This document shows, in pieces, positions 45,983 to 57,750 of a DNA stretch of 64,000 bases (position 1 is its first letter; each line of letters starts with the position of its first letter). The position numbers and the translations under genes were made by a program. Source of the DNA: Lathyrus oleraceus (Eukaryota; Streptophyta; Magnoliopsida; Fabales; Fabaceae); the NCBI RefSeq assembly GCF_024323335.1, contig NC_066583.1, positions 11,932,665 to 11,996,664 on the forward strand. The letters are read 5' to 3'. A model generated the notes under the pieces. It was given only the letters and a program-made list of their open reading frames with translations, ran no database searches and had not been told where the DNA came from.

Positions 45983-48900
45983 TTATGCGAAGTATTTTTT
46001 AACTGCGTCTAAGTTCACAGGGGACGTGAAGTCTTCACCATCCATAGTTGCAAGCATTAAGGCTCCACCATCAAAAATCTTGGTGACAATATATGGTCCA
46101 TCATAGTTAGGAGTCCACTTGCCCCTGTGATCTGTCTGAGGAGGAAGGATCCTTTTCAACACCAAATCTCCAACTTGGAAGCATCGAGGACGCACTTTTT
46201 GATCAAAGGCTCTCTTCATCCGACTCTGATACAACTGCCCGTGACAAATGGCTGCCATCCGCTTCTTTTCGATAAGACTCAACTCATTGAACCTTGTCTG
46301 AATCCATTCAGCTTCGTCTAGCTTGACATCCAACAGGACTCTTAGAGAAGGAATCTCCACTTCCACATGTAGGACTGCTTCCATACCATACACAAGGGAG
46401 TAAGGGGTTGCCCCGGTCGACGTACGTACGGAAGTACGATACCCATGCAAGGCGAAGGGTAGCATCTCATGCCAATCTCTATACGTAACGACCATCTTCT
46501 TCACAATCTTCTTTATGTTCTTACTTGCTGCCTCAACAACACCGTTCATCTTGGGACGATAAGGGGAATAATTGTGATGTTGAATGTTGAAGTTTTTGCA
46601 CAACTCCTTCATCATTTTGTTATTGAGATTAGAACCATTATCAGTAATGATTCTTTCGGGAATCCCATAACGACAAATGATTTCTTTCTTAATGAATCAG
46701 GCAACCACATGTCTGGTGACCTTTGCAAATGACGCGGCTTCGACCCACTTGGTGAAATAGTTGATGGCAACAAGGATGAAGCGATGCCCATTGGAAGCAG
46801 TCGGCTCAATCTTTCCAATCATATCAATGCCCCACATAGCAAACGGCCACGATGAAGACATCACATTCAGAGGATTTGGCGGCACATGCACCTTATCAGC
46901 ATAAATCTGGCATTTATGACACTTTCGAGCATATTTGAAATAATCAGATTCCATGGTCATCCAGTAATAACCCGTTCTCAACAATTTCTTAGCCATTGCA
47001 TGTCCTCCGGCATGAGTATCGAAGGAGCCTTCATGAACTTCCTGCATTAACATGTCCGCTTCGTGTCTGTCCACGCATCTGAGCAAGACCATGTCAAAGT
47101 TCCTCTTATACAGCACATCGTCTTTGTTCAAGAAGAAACTGCCTGCCAATCTTCTCAGAGTCTTTTTATCACTATTGGATGCCCCTGCAGGGTACTCTTG
47201 ATTCTTCAGAAAGCACTTGATGTCGTGATACCAGGGCTTGGCATCAACTACCAGTTCAGCAGCAAACACATACGCGGCCCTATCAAGGCGCATAACATCG
47301 ATCCTAGGAGCATTATTCCATCGAACCACCTTGATCATGGAAGATAGAGTAGCAAGAGCATCTGCCATCTGGTTCTCATCACGAGGTATATGATACAGCT
47401 TTACTGTTGTGAAGAAAGTCAACAGTCTTCTCGTGTAATCTCTGTAGGGGACCAAAGTAGGCTGGAGAGTATTCCAATCACCATTCACTTGATTGATCAT
47501 TAGGGCTGAATCTCCGAAGATGTCTAGATTTTTGATTCTCAAATCGATGGCTTTCTCAATACCCAAGATACAGGCCTCATACTCAGCTTCATTATTGGTG
47601 CACTCGAAAGTCAGACGAGCGGTGAAAGGCATATGGGCACCTTTCGGAGTGGTAAGGACATCACCAATTCCACTTCCTCTGGCATTGACGGCCCCATCAA
47701 ATGTTAACATCCACTTTTCATCAGGATTAGGTCCCTCCTCAACAACTGGCTCTTCACAGTCTTTCATCTTGAGGAACATGATGTCTTCGTCCAGAAAATC
47801 AAACTTCATCGGCTCATAATCATCAATCGGCTGCTGAGCAAGATAGTCTGACAGAATACTCCCTTTGATGGCTTTCTGGGATGTATACTGGATGTCGTGC
47901 TCTGTCAGTACCATTTGCCAACGAGCAACCCTTCCGGTGAGAGTTGGCTTCTCAAATATATACTTGACTGGATTCATCTTAGAGATCGGTAAGGTTGTGT
48001 GAGTCAACATGTATTGTCTCAATCGCTTAGCAGCCCATGCAAGTGCACAACATGTCTTCTCAAGCATTCAGTATCTCGACTCGCAATCTGTGAATTTCTT
48101 ACTCAGGTAGTAGATGACATGCTCTTTCCTACCTGTCTCGTCGTGTTGACCGAGGACACAACCCATGGAATTGTCAAGTACTGTCAAGTACATAATCAGC
48201 GGTCTTCCTGGGACTAGAGGCATGAGGATAGGAGGATTCTGCAAATACTCTTTTATCTTCTTGAAAGCCTTTTGGCAATCATCATTCCATCTGATAGCCT
48301 GATCTTTTCTCAACAATTTGAAAATTGGCTCACACGTGGCTGTCAGGTGTGAGATGAACCTTGCAATGTAGTTCAACCTCCCTAAGAAACCACGAACTTG
48401 TTTTTCTGTTCTTGGCTTAGGCATTTCTTGTATCGCTTTTACTTTGTCAGGATCCACCTCAATCCCTTTTTCGCTAACAATAAAACCCAGCAAATTTCCA
48501 GATCTCACCCCGAAAGTACACTTGTTCGGATTAAGCCTCAGCTTGAATCTCCTCAAACGCTCGAACAATTTCTGCATATTCACCAAATGTTCTTCTTCTA
48601 TCTGAGATTTGGCAATCATATCATCAACATAAACCTCGATTTCATGATGAATCATATCATGGAAAAGAATTACCATAGCTCGTTGATATGTTTCCCCAAC
48701 ATTTTTTAGACCAAATGGCATCACCTTGTAGCAGAAGGTGCCCCATGGGGTTATGAAAGTTGTCTTCTCCATGTCTTCTGGTGCCATCTTAATTTGATTA
48801 TAGCCAGAAAAGCCATCCATGAAGGATAATACCGATAACTGAGTTGTGTTATCCACCAAAACATAGATGTGAGGTAATGGGAAATCATCTTTAGGACTAA

Positions 48901-49606
48901 CTCTGTTTAGATCCCGGTAGTCAACACACATCCGTACCTTTCCATCCTTCTTAGGTACTGGAACGATGTTTGCAACCCATGGCGGATAATTGGTAACTGC
49001 TAGAAACCCTGCATCCAACTGTTTCTGCACTTCTTCTTTTATCTTGACAGCCATCTCTGGTCTTGTTCTTTTGAGCTTCTGCTTGACCGGAGGACAATCC
49101 TCTTTGAGAGGCAAACAATGTACCACAATGTCTGTGTCAAGCCCTGGCTTATCCTGATAAGACCAAGCGAAGACGTCAACATACTCTTACAACAATTCAA
49201 TCAACCCCTTCTTCACATCATCTTCCAAAGCAGCCCCTATCTGGATTTCTCTCTTGACGTCCTCGGTGCCGAGATTAATCACTTCAGTAGACTCTTGATA
49301 CGGTTGAATGACCCTTTCCTCCTGTTTTAACAACCTGGCAAGTTCTTCAGGGAGTTCACAGTTTTCATCACCCTCTTCTTCAGCTTGAAAGATTGGTTTT
49401 TCAAAGTCGAAGCGAGCCATAGCAGAACTGTTATCAATAGGATCCGGTGACGTGCATCTGCATGAGTAATGGTATGTGCTTATGAGTGTGAAAAAAGTGA
49501 AAACTAAACAAACATTGCCAAATATATTTTTTTTGTTTTTGATTTTTAAAAAACTGCAAAAATAGAAAGACAGTGAACAAAATATTTGAATGCAAAAAGA
49601 CGTCAT
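45983..49606 (-). pseudogene. Element C pol: RT, dual RNase H, integrase, with three nonsense codons
   Basis: This is the fullest Ogre pol in the window, one frame of about 1208 codons interrupted only by stops at 49187, 48068 and 46697. Order: acidic N-terminus (FDFEKPIFQAEE); RT with CVDYRDLNRVSPKDDFPLPH and catalytic YVDDMIAKS; a Ty3-type RNase H-like domain lacking a clear first Asp (YLTVLDNSMGCVLGQHD). Next is a second RNase H of the archaeal type known from the Tat lineage, with LTFDGAVNARGSGIG, NNEAEYEAC and FGDSALMINQ. Integrase has a zinc-binding CHKCQIY, core residues in WGIDMIG, TDNGSN and VVEAASKN, and ends at VKKYFA. With the stops it cannot give full-length enzyme. Confidence 0.93.
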
Positions 49607-52600
49607 TTATTTATGATAAAAATGCAGGTATTCACATAGATGAGCCCTACAATGAGTCATTACGCCCTAGGCGGAACGTAAGACTTGGATATGCATGAAC
49701 AAACAAGAAAAATTACTCTTCAAGAAGAGTGACTTGGATAATCTCCTCAGAAGACCAATTGTTGACGACTTCACCCGGGACCCTTGGACGCACCCAGTTG
49801 TCGATGTCACAATCACTATCCCCATCTTTTTCGTTGATTGCAGAGATCTAGACATACTGAATGATGCCAACACTGGAGAAAGTAATCGGCCCCTGACAAG
49901 TCTGAGGCACTGAAGTTGTAGAAGTCAGAGCTGGCTGATACCCAATCCCAAACTTGTCTTCTTTCATCGGTAACTCCAACAGACGTCCCCAACTGGGGGA
50001 AACACCTGAATATACCAAGGCCTGTGCCTGCTTGAAGGACGAGATAGAGGCACCTGCTTTAACCTCTTCCACCGGAGTTGCATCCTTGACCTGAACCGCC
50101 TCAAAGGCCTGACACAGGGTCTCATGAATTTCACCTTCTACCTCTACATACTTGAATGTAGACAGGCTACTGACCAAAATGTCCTCCTCACCACAGACAG
50201 TGATAATTCGTCCGTTGACCGGGAACTTGATCTTCTGATGTAAAGTTGATGAGACTGCTCCAGCATTGTGGATCCAAGGACGACCCAGCAGGCAGCTATA
50301 CGAGGGACTGATATCCATCACATAGAAGACGGTGTTGAAGGTTTGTGATCCAATCTGAATCGGTAATTCTACCTCTCCGAACACCGACCTCTTAGAACCA
50401 TCGAAGGCTCTCACCACGAGATCAGAAGGCTTCAAGATTAAACCTTCTACTTCTAACCTTGACAGGGCTCTCTTGGGTAGCACGTTGAGAGAGGAACATG
50501 TATCCATCAGAACATGTGATAACACAGTGTCTTTGCACTCCATCGAGATGTGCAAAGCCTTGTTATGATTGCGCCCAACTGGTGTTAAGTCAGAATCAGT
50601 AAAACCCCAACCCGTTGCTTGCATGAACATTGGCAACGATCCCTTCTAGTTGGTTCACTGAGATCTCCTGAGGCACGTATGCAGCATTAAGGACCTTCAA
50701 GAGTGCCTCCCTTTGTGCCTCCGAACACAGCAGGAGTGAGAGAATAGATATCCTGGACGGCGTCTGAATCAGCTGATCGACTACCTTGTAGTCGCTTTTC
50801 TTTATGATTCTCAAGAGCTCGTCCACATCCTTCGTAAAAGTAGGCTCAGGGCCAACCTGTAGTGCAAAGGTACCCTCATTCACGACTTGCTTGCCTTTGG
50901 CCTTCGCCGCGGCGTCAACACTATCAGTTTGGGTGACAGGTGGTGAGAACAGTCTAGCACTCCTGGTGAATCGCCCGATTCCACCAACACTGTCCACTGC
51001 GGGATCTTTTATTTCCACTTCAGATTCCGACTTCTGATCACGCACCTCCTCTATTTTCAATGGTTGTTCCACTCCATGATCATGCATGTATACACTCCCC
51101 CCATAATGCCAAGGAATGACCCTTTCGCTGGTGAAAGGTAAAGGACCAGGGTTCGTGATGGTCATAGTGGATGGTCACACTGGTGGCACCGGTTGCGCTT
51201 CTGACACACTGATCTGAGCAGTTGGGTAGAAAATCGTAATAGTGGCAACATCGCAGTCATACTCATAAATCTTATTCATTGAAAAGCAAACATCCGAAAC
51301 ATCAGAATCAAGTTCAATAGATACATCAGAATTAAACACATTGTCTGGAACATCAGCAACAACATCAGAAAAATTAAATACATCAATGTGAATTACACAA
51401 TCAACAGGATCAACATTTGTGAATTCATCAACAACACCTTCAAACACCTCTTCGGCAACCCCTTCAATAGTCTCTTGGACAGACAAGTCTTCAACCTGGA
51501 GGATACCATTGTCAAGCAAGGCTTGGATACCCTACTGCAGCTTCAAACAACCTCCGCTCTGCGCAGCACAACTCAAACAACCGTTCCCACAACCGGGGAA
51601 AACATCGGCCTTCAGCAAGTAGTCTTTAATCTCCAACAGCGGAGTCTTTAGTTTCAACACATCCTTGATGGACTTGGCTTCTCCTTCCACCATATTAACA
51701 TTTGCACCACCATGCTGCGGCATGGGATTGTTGACGACATTAGGAGCCGACGCAAAGTTGATGGCCTTTGAATCTATGAGGTCCTGAACTACGTGCTTAA
51801 AAGCTTTGCAGTTCTCAATATTGTGGCCAGGTGCCCCAGAGTGGAAGTTACACCTAGCGTTGGCATCATAACCTACTGGAAGCCTGCCAACAGGAGGAGC
51901 CAAAGTGCGTAACTCCACAAGTTATAACTGTTGAAGGCTAGGAAGCAACTGAGTGTACGACATTGGAAGAGTGTCGAAATGCCTGTCCATCGTCTTTTGC
52001 CTCTGTTGATAGGCGGGTCTGTTACCCTGTTGCTTTTGTTGGTATTGATTCTGTTGACGTTGTGGTTGTTGTTGTTGTACTGGTGCTGCTGCCGGAATGG
52101 TCACAACCGCAACATAAGGCTGTTGATGGTAGTTTTGGAAGTTGTTCCTCTGGATACCCCTGCTCTGATATGAAGACAAAGAATTAACATCCCCCTCTCT
52201 CCGCTTATGTCCTCCAACGAACGGCTTCTTTGTCCCTGATGAAGATCCACCTCCACTTTGGATCTTGCACGTCTTTAAGTAGTTCTCCACCCTCTCACCG
52301 GTAGAGACTACATCAGCAAAGTTGGCGGTGTTGCAACCCACCAGACGCTCCAAGTAAGACCCAGGCAGCGTGTTCATGAACATGTTGGCCATCTCCTTCT
52401 CCAACATCGGAGGCTGAACACGGGAAGCTGTCTCTCTCCAGCGTTGAGCATATTCTCTAAAGCATTCATTGCTTTTGAGAGACAGATTCTGAAGTTGAGT
52501 TCTGTCAGGCGCCATGTCTGCGTTGTACTGGTATTGCATTACGAAAGCCTCAGCCAAGTCTCTCCAGTAACGGATGTGGGCTCTGTCCAGCCTCATATAC

Positions 52601-53022
52601 CATTCCAAGGATGCCCCAGCTAGACTATCCTGAAAAAAGTACATAAGAAGCTTCTCATCATCGGAGTATGCAACCATCTTGCGGAAGTAGGCCTGCACAT
52701 GAGTCGTCGGGTAAGAGTTGCCATTGTATTTGTCAAATATCGGAACTTTGAATTTTGGTGGCACCCTCACACCTGGGACCAGCCCCAAGTCAGCAACATC
52801 TACTCCAAGAGCATTCTTCCCTTCCACAACCTTCAGTCTTTCCTCCAATCTCCTAAACATGGGGTCCATGCCATGACCCATGCCAAAGTCCTCCTGCATC
52901 AAGGTGAACTAATCCTCCTGATCATCATGAATGAGTTGTTGATCAGGGTTAGCACGTGGGACCGGGATAGGCCCCGGTCCACTGGGTCCGTTAACCTCTC
53001 CAACTGGAGGATCAGTTACTGT

Positions 53023-53097
53023 CTCTGGTTGAGTAGTGGCGGGATTCCTCTGTATCATCTGTCTAAGCTCCTGCTGTCCTTGAGCCACTCCTTGAAC
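53023..53097. repeat. 75-bp flanking duplication, left copy
   Basis: Matches 55314-55388 with one mismatch (G versus A at about 53073). It is part of gag of element C. Confidence 0.95.
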
Positions 53098-53392
53098 TGT
53101 AACAACCCAATTTTTAGGAATTAATTATTATATTATTTTATTATGTTATATTTAATTATTTGGAGTGTTAAGTAATTAAGCGGTTGTGAGGTAGTATAAT
53201 AATGGATTAATTAATTTAATTAGTGTGGTGATTAATTATTTAGTGATATGAGATATAATTAAATAATTATTAATTAACCTATTGTGCATAGTGAGTGGTT
53301 AATTATTTAAATTTAAATAGAGGTATTTAAATATTAGGTATTATTGGGCCTAGTGATTAAATTAGATGATTTAAGCCCAACTAGAATACTAT

Positions 53393-53400
53393 TATAAATA
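53393..53400 (+). promoter_or_regulatory. TATA box of the inserted LTR
   Basis: TATAAATA in AT-rich context with a GA-rich leader downstream, the usual layout for this LTR type. Confidence 0.6.
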
Positions 53401-53810
53401 GTAAGAGTGAAGGAAGTGAGAATTAGAATTCACTTGAGCACTGAAGGCAATAGAGAAAGAGGAGAGGAAAAGCGAGAGGAGTCAAGGTTTCCATCAAATT
53501 GACAAGGTAAGGGGGGAAATCCTTATCATTATGGGTTAGTATGATTGGGTCAATGGGTAGGAACATGTTTTAGGTTGAAATCCTTAATTGGCATGGTTTG
53601 GAATTATTAGGTCTTGATAAATACTCTTGAATTATGATGATTAAATTATGCTAAAACTGTGAATGAATATATATTTGGATGAGTCATAATTTTCTGAACG
53701 TGTAGCTTTTTACGGAATCGAAATCGGAGGTCCGGAAGTCCTCCAACGATGAAAAATGCAGGGAAATCTGCATTCTGTTTCGTGTTAGTGCAGGAACAAC
53801 ATTCTGTTTT

Positions 53811-53999
53811 GCGTTAACCGGTTAACCCAGGGCGTTAACCGGTTAACACTGTTATGATATTGAAAAATTGCATTCTGTCTTGCGTTAACCGGTTAACCTA
53901 GGGCGTTAACCGGTTAACACTGTTAAAAATTGCCAAGAAGCGCATTCTGTTTTGCGTTAACCGATTAACCCAGGGCGTTAACCGGTTAACACTGTTTGA
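53811..53999. repeat. Cluster of the 14-bp palindrome GTTAACCGGTTAAC
   Basis: Three pairs of the palindrome, each pair separated by CCAGGGC or CTAGGGC and followed by ACTGTT, lie about 70 bp apart. Five of the six copies are perfect; one has a single A for G. Confidence 0.95.
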
Positions 54000-54319
54000 A
54001 AAGTGAAAATTTGATATTTAAATGTTGTGTGCGTTTTGGAATGAAATTTATGTGTACATATTTGATGATTGACCTATATTGGTGAATAATATATTGTATG
54101 AATGTGTATGTATACCATTATTGAATTGTGAATGATTTATGGTTATGGATATGTATATGTAATCGTAATTGATGTGTTGTGATGAATGTGTATATGTACC
54201 AATTGTGAGTCATGGTGATATGCGGGATGTTAAGACGATATATAGATGGTCTTAATTGCATATGTGTTGGTATGTGTGCATTCATTCATAGCATGGTTGA
54301 CTTCATTATGGAAGTGGTC

Positions 54320-54565
54320 AAGCGGTGATCCTTAATTGGAAACAGACGTAGCAGACGTTAATCCTTAATTGGGATTAGGCGTAGTATTTAAGCGGTGATC
54401 CTTAATTGGAAACAGACGTAGCAGACGTTAATCCTTAATTGGGATTAGGCGTAGTATTTAAGCGGTGATCCTTCATTGAAAACAGACGTAGCAGACGTTA
54501 ATCCTTAATTGGGATTAGGCGTAGTATTAAGCGGTGATCCTTCATTGGAAACAGACGTAGAGCTT
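54320..54565. repeat. 70-bp tandem repeat, about 3.5 units
   Basis: AAGCGGTGATCCTTAATTGG begins at 54320, 54390, 54460 and 54529. Units are nearly identical and each includes the submotif GACGTTAATCCTTAATTGGG. Confidence 0.95.
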
Positions 54566-55313
54566 TGGTCTTGTCCGGATCGGAAGCGTGGCTTGGATTC
54601 TAGATATTGAATCGGAAAGCGGTGAAACTTTGAGTTCACATTGAGGTACCACATGCATAGAGTCACATTGTCTTGCATTGAGTCGTCTATAGTTGTGTGA
54701 TCATTGAATGCATGTATTGATGTGGATGCGATGTACTTTTGAAATATGTGAGATGATTGTTAGTTAATATTATTGACGTGATTATACCAAGTGTGATGAA
54801 TTCTTAAATTGTGTTTTGATTCATTGTGCCTTATTATGCTATTTCATAATGATTTGAATTCTCACCCTTTCTGTTTGAATGTTACCTTTACATGGGTATC
54901 GTGCAGATACTACAGAGTAGTATTGCTGGAGTAGGTGGACGGTGGCTCGCTCGAGAATAGCTGGAGAGTTTCCGTATTTAGTTTGAAATTAGGTAATGAG
55001 TCAATGCTCTGGTCATGTAACACTGGGTAGATTAGTGGTATTGAACTCGTGTCTTATTTAGATATGTTTTATGTTATTAATTGTTTTATTTTATTTGAAG
55101 TGATTATTGAGAGATGATCATGGTATGGGACATGGATCATATTATGAAATACATGAGTATTCTTTATTTTCCGCTGCGAACGCATATTGCTTGAATATTC
55201 ATGATGAGTAAAGTGTGTTACTTCCAATGGCCAGGTGTATTGTTGGTTTTTGAAAGTTTTAAGTTTCGAAAACGTCGATGTGACGCCCTTTTCTTTATAT
55301 GTGTGCTTATTTA

Positions 55314-55388
55314 CTCTGGTTGAGTAGTGGCGGGATTCCTCTGTATCATCTGTCTAAGCTCCTACTGTCCTTGAGCCACTCCTTGAAC
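55314..55388. repeat. 75-bp flanking duplication, right copy
   Basis: See the left copy at 53023-53097. Coding sequence of gag continues directly from 55389. Confidence 0.95.
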
Positions 55389-55850
55389 CACATCTATGTA
55401 TTGGTTCATGCGAATTCTCATCTCGACGAGTTCTGCTTGTAGGCCTTCCATTGCTCTCTGTTGATTCCTGCGAGTACCGTACCGATGAATGCCTGAATCA
55501 GCTATCCTGCTAGTGGAACACCAAACAAAATGAGAACCACTACGGCGGTACCTGTTATGCAAGACATGCAAATGAATATGTAAATGCAGTGACATGTTTA
55601 TCAATTCCAAAGGGTATTCTACCCCCTTGATTCCAGTCTCACATCAGGTAAATAGTGCAAGAAGATCGAGTCGTGGATAAGCTTCTGAGACCAAGATGTA
55701 ATAAAGAGAAAACCTTCATACAGATAAATTCAAAGAGAAGGGCCTTAGCCAACAGTATATCAAAAGAGGATCTCCACAACAAGTCTGTGGATCATCACTG
55801 CAAAGCGACAAGTAAACACAACAAGTAAGAAGAGGAATAAAAATCAGGAA

Positions 55851-56282
55851 TCAGCCTCCTGTGTATAACCCATAAGGACTTCTCCTCACTTCAGCCAGTA
55901 GTGTCATCGTGTCAGGATGATCTGGAGATTCTGTCAAACGCCGGATAAGCGAATTCCTCTTGTGAATAACCCCATCTAGTTCATTGATGTGCTTTATGTA
56001 GTAATTCCCATCATCCTCTCCGAATACCTCTTCAAGTCTAGACTTCTTCAAACCCGCCAACACCTTGAGTTCTTCAATCTGTTCTTGAGCTTTGTCGAGT
56101 TGATCTGTGATGTAACCATTGGTTAAACGGGCGCATAGAAGCTCATTGTCCTTCTCCTTTAGCAAAGTCTTCAACTTCTCCAACTGATCAATCAATCGAG
56201 CTACCATCTCCTCCTCTTTTGCCTTCCGAGAAGCTGAAAATGCATCCCATTGCTCTCACCACCCGGCTAACTTACCATGAGC
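55851..56282 (-). pseudogene. C-terminal end of ORF1 of element C
   Basis: The 118-residue frame at 55851-56207 reads like a coiled coil (LIDQLEKLKTLLKEKDNELL, AQEQIEELKVLAGLKK) and ends RRSPYGLYTGG. Its position just before gag and its composition fit the coiled-coil tail of an Ogre ORF1. The frame continues upstream of the first Met (WDAFSASRKAKEEE) until an in-frame TGA near 56260. At 56282 it is cut by element D. The conserved DUF7745-like core is therefore outside the window or on the far side of D. Confidence 0.65.
56278..56282. repeat. Predicted target-site duplication of element D
   Basis: TGAGC directly precedes the LTR at 56283. The partner copy should lie beyond the right edge of the window. 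Confidence 0.5.
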
Positions 56283-57315
56283 TGTAGCGGTGTATTCGTC
56301 ATTTTATGATTTATTGATTAAATCAAAAGCAAAGCATACAAAGAATCGAGTCGCCACCGCACTTTTATTTATCCAAAGGAATGGCTAAAAAGCGAACAAA
56401 AGCCTAAGAAGTTTTACACATAGAAAACTAATGAAAAGATAAGAGATATGGGTAAGGGGTTAATTACGCAATGGGAAGGTGTTAGGCACCCAAAACGTCC
56501 TAGGTACTCCTAGGGAGCCCTTTTCATAACTTGTTGTACGGAATGTTATTTGTTTATGAAATATTTATTGTGCAAACATGATTGAAGGGATGAGAAAAGA
56601 ATGTACAAGTTATTATTTTTGTGTTTGAACGGATGAACCCGTTGCCTACGTACCTTTCCATGGAAGGTAAGGATCAAAACGCCGTAGTTCGGCTAAAAGA
56701 TTTCCAAAATATGAGCGGGTTGATTTTAAAACAAAATCCCTAAGGTCTTTCGTTATCCACGGGAGAAAACTCAACCTATACAAACAACAAGTCCACCATG
56801 TGAGAAAAGCTTCAACTTGCTAGTGAGGGGTTAACCCTATAATAAGCAAGGAAGTCTTACAATTCAATCACTAAGGACAAAAGGTGAGATTAACATCAAC
56901 CAACTAGGATAAATCAAACCTATGGCTAATGTATAAAAACTTATCAAGAATGGACAAAGCCACAAAACAATTGAGTGAGTGAAGTTAACCAATTAGGATT
57001 ATTCACAAAAGTGGTCAAAGTATGATTAGAATTCAATTCAACAGAAGTATTATGAAAATGAAGTTTGAAAAATCAGAGGCTTAAGGCCTAGGTTTCTAAT
57101 TTGAAAAGAAGTGAAAATGTTTGCACAATAGTTTTTTCAAGTTTTAGGGTTAACATGCAAATGGAGGTTTAAAGAAACAAAAGGTGGGAGGGTGAGGGAT
57201 GTAAAACTTCTTAGATGTTCACCTCTTGAGATCATATGTAGATGATTCAAGTGATTCCTTTGGAATAGGCAACAATGTAATAACAGGTAAACACTGTATC
57301 AGGCAAAGCCAAAAG

Positions 57316-57750
57316 ATGGATATCGGATGCCAATCAATGGACTTACACCAATCTCACAAAACAAAATGGATACCAGATGCCAATCAATGGACTTACACCA
57401 ATCTCACAAAACAAAAAAATGGATACCGGATGCCAATCAATGGACTTATACTAGTCTCCTAAAACAAAATGAAACATGGATACCAGATGCCAATCAATGG
57501 ACTTATACTAGTCTCACAAAGAATGATCATAGGAAACAAATGCCAATAACTGGACTTACAATTGACTCCTCACAAAACAAAACAAAGAATGCAATAAGCA
57601 AGAGGAAACAAGTTGCCAATAAATGATCTTACACTCGACTCCAAGGAAAGGAATGCCAATGAATGGTCTTAGTTCTAAATCCCACCAGATCATAGGAAAC
57701 AACTGCCAATAGCTGGACTTACAATTGACTCCTCAATGGACAAACAAAGT
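57316..57750. repeat. Tandem array of about 50-57 bp units in LTR D
   Basis: Units begin ATGGATACCGGATGCCAATC at 57316, 57366, 57419 and 57476. Each continues AATGGACTTACACCAATCTC plus an A-rich tail of variable length. More diverged units (TGCCAATAACTGGACTTACA) follow to about 57750. Confidence 0.9.

Larger units (their letters stand above)
53098..55313 (+). mobile_element. Chromovirus-type LTR, solo and probably 3'-truncated, inserted in gag of C
   Basis: The insert begins TGTAACAACCCAATTTTTAG, a typical start of plant chromovirus LTRs. A TATA box (TATAAATA) lies at 53393-53400 and a leader-like GACAAGGTAAGGGGG near 53500. It ends CATATGTGTGCTTATTTA-like, just before 55314, without the expected CA. 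Inside are the palindrome cluster at 53811-53999 and a 70-bp tandem repeat at 54320-54565. No coding domain is present. Flanks are 75-bp direct repeats instead of the 5 bp an integrase would make. Confidence 0.75.
49713..55610 (-). pseudogene. Element C gag-protease, split by an LTR insertion and several stops
   Basis: The 5' part at 55389-55610 (YGTRRNQQRAMEGLQAELVE) continues after the inserted LTR at 53097. The gag domain lies at about 52700-52250 (LLMYFFQDSLAGASLEWYMR, FREYAQRWRETASRV), followed by a Q-rich stretch and the variant knuckle CNFHSGAPGHNIENC. The protease motif reads VLMDTCSSLNVLP, with Cys replacing the Gly of D-T-G. In-frame stops fall near 52910, 51922, 51532, 51175 and 49848, and the frame shifts near 50600-50640. 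The C-terminus is NWVRPRVPGEVVNNWSSEEI, ending at the stop at 49713. It is inactive as Gag and probably dead as protease. Confidence 0.88.
40147..56282 (-). mobile_element. Ogre-like element C (5' part outside window), itself interrupted twice
   Basis: From low to high coordinates: 3' LTR (40147-43869), 3' UTR with a 35-bp tandem array, pol (45983-49606), spacer, gag-pro (49713-55610, split by an LTR insertion) and the C-terminal end of ORF1 (to 56282). There element D is inserted. The remaining ORF1, leader, PBS and 5' LTR must lie beyond element D. It entered the copia 5' LTR; GAATC (40142-40146) is the predicted target duplication. Pol, gag-pro and ORF1 all carry stops, so it is older than B. 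Confidence 0.9.

Noticed and set aside
57226..57626. Overlapping frames with repeated NQWTYTSLTK
   Set aside because: Generated by the tandem array in LTR D.
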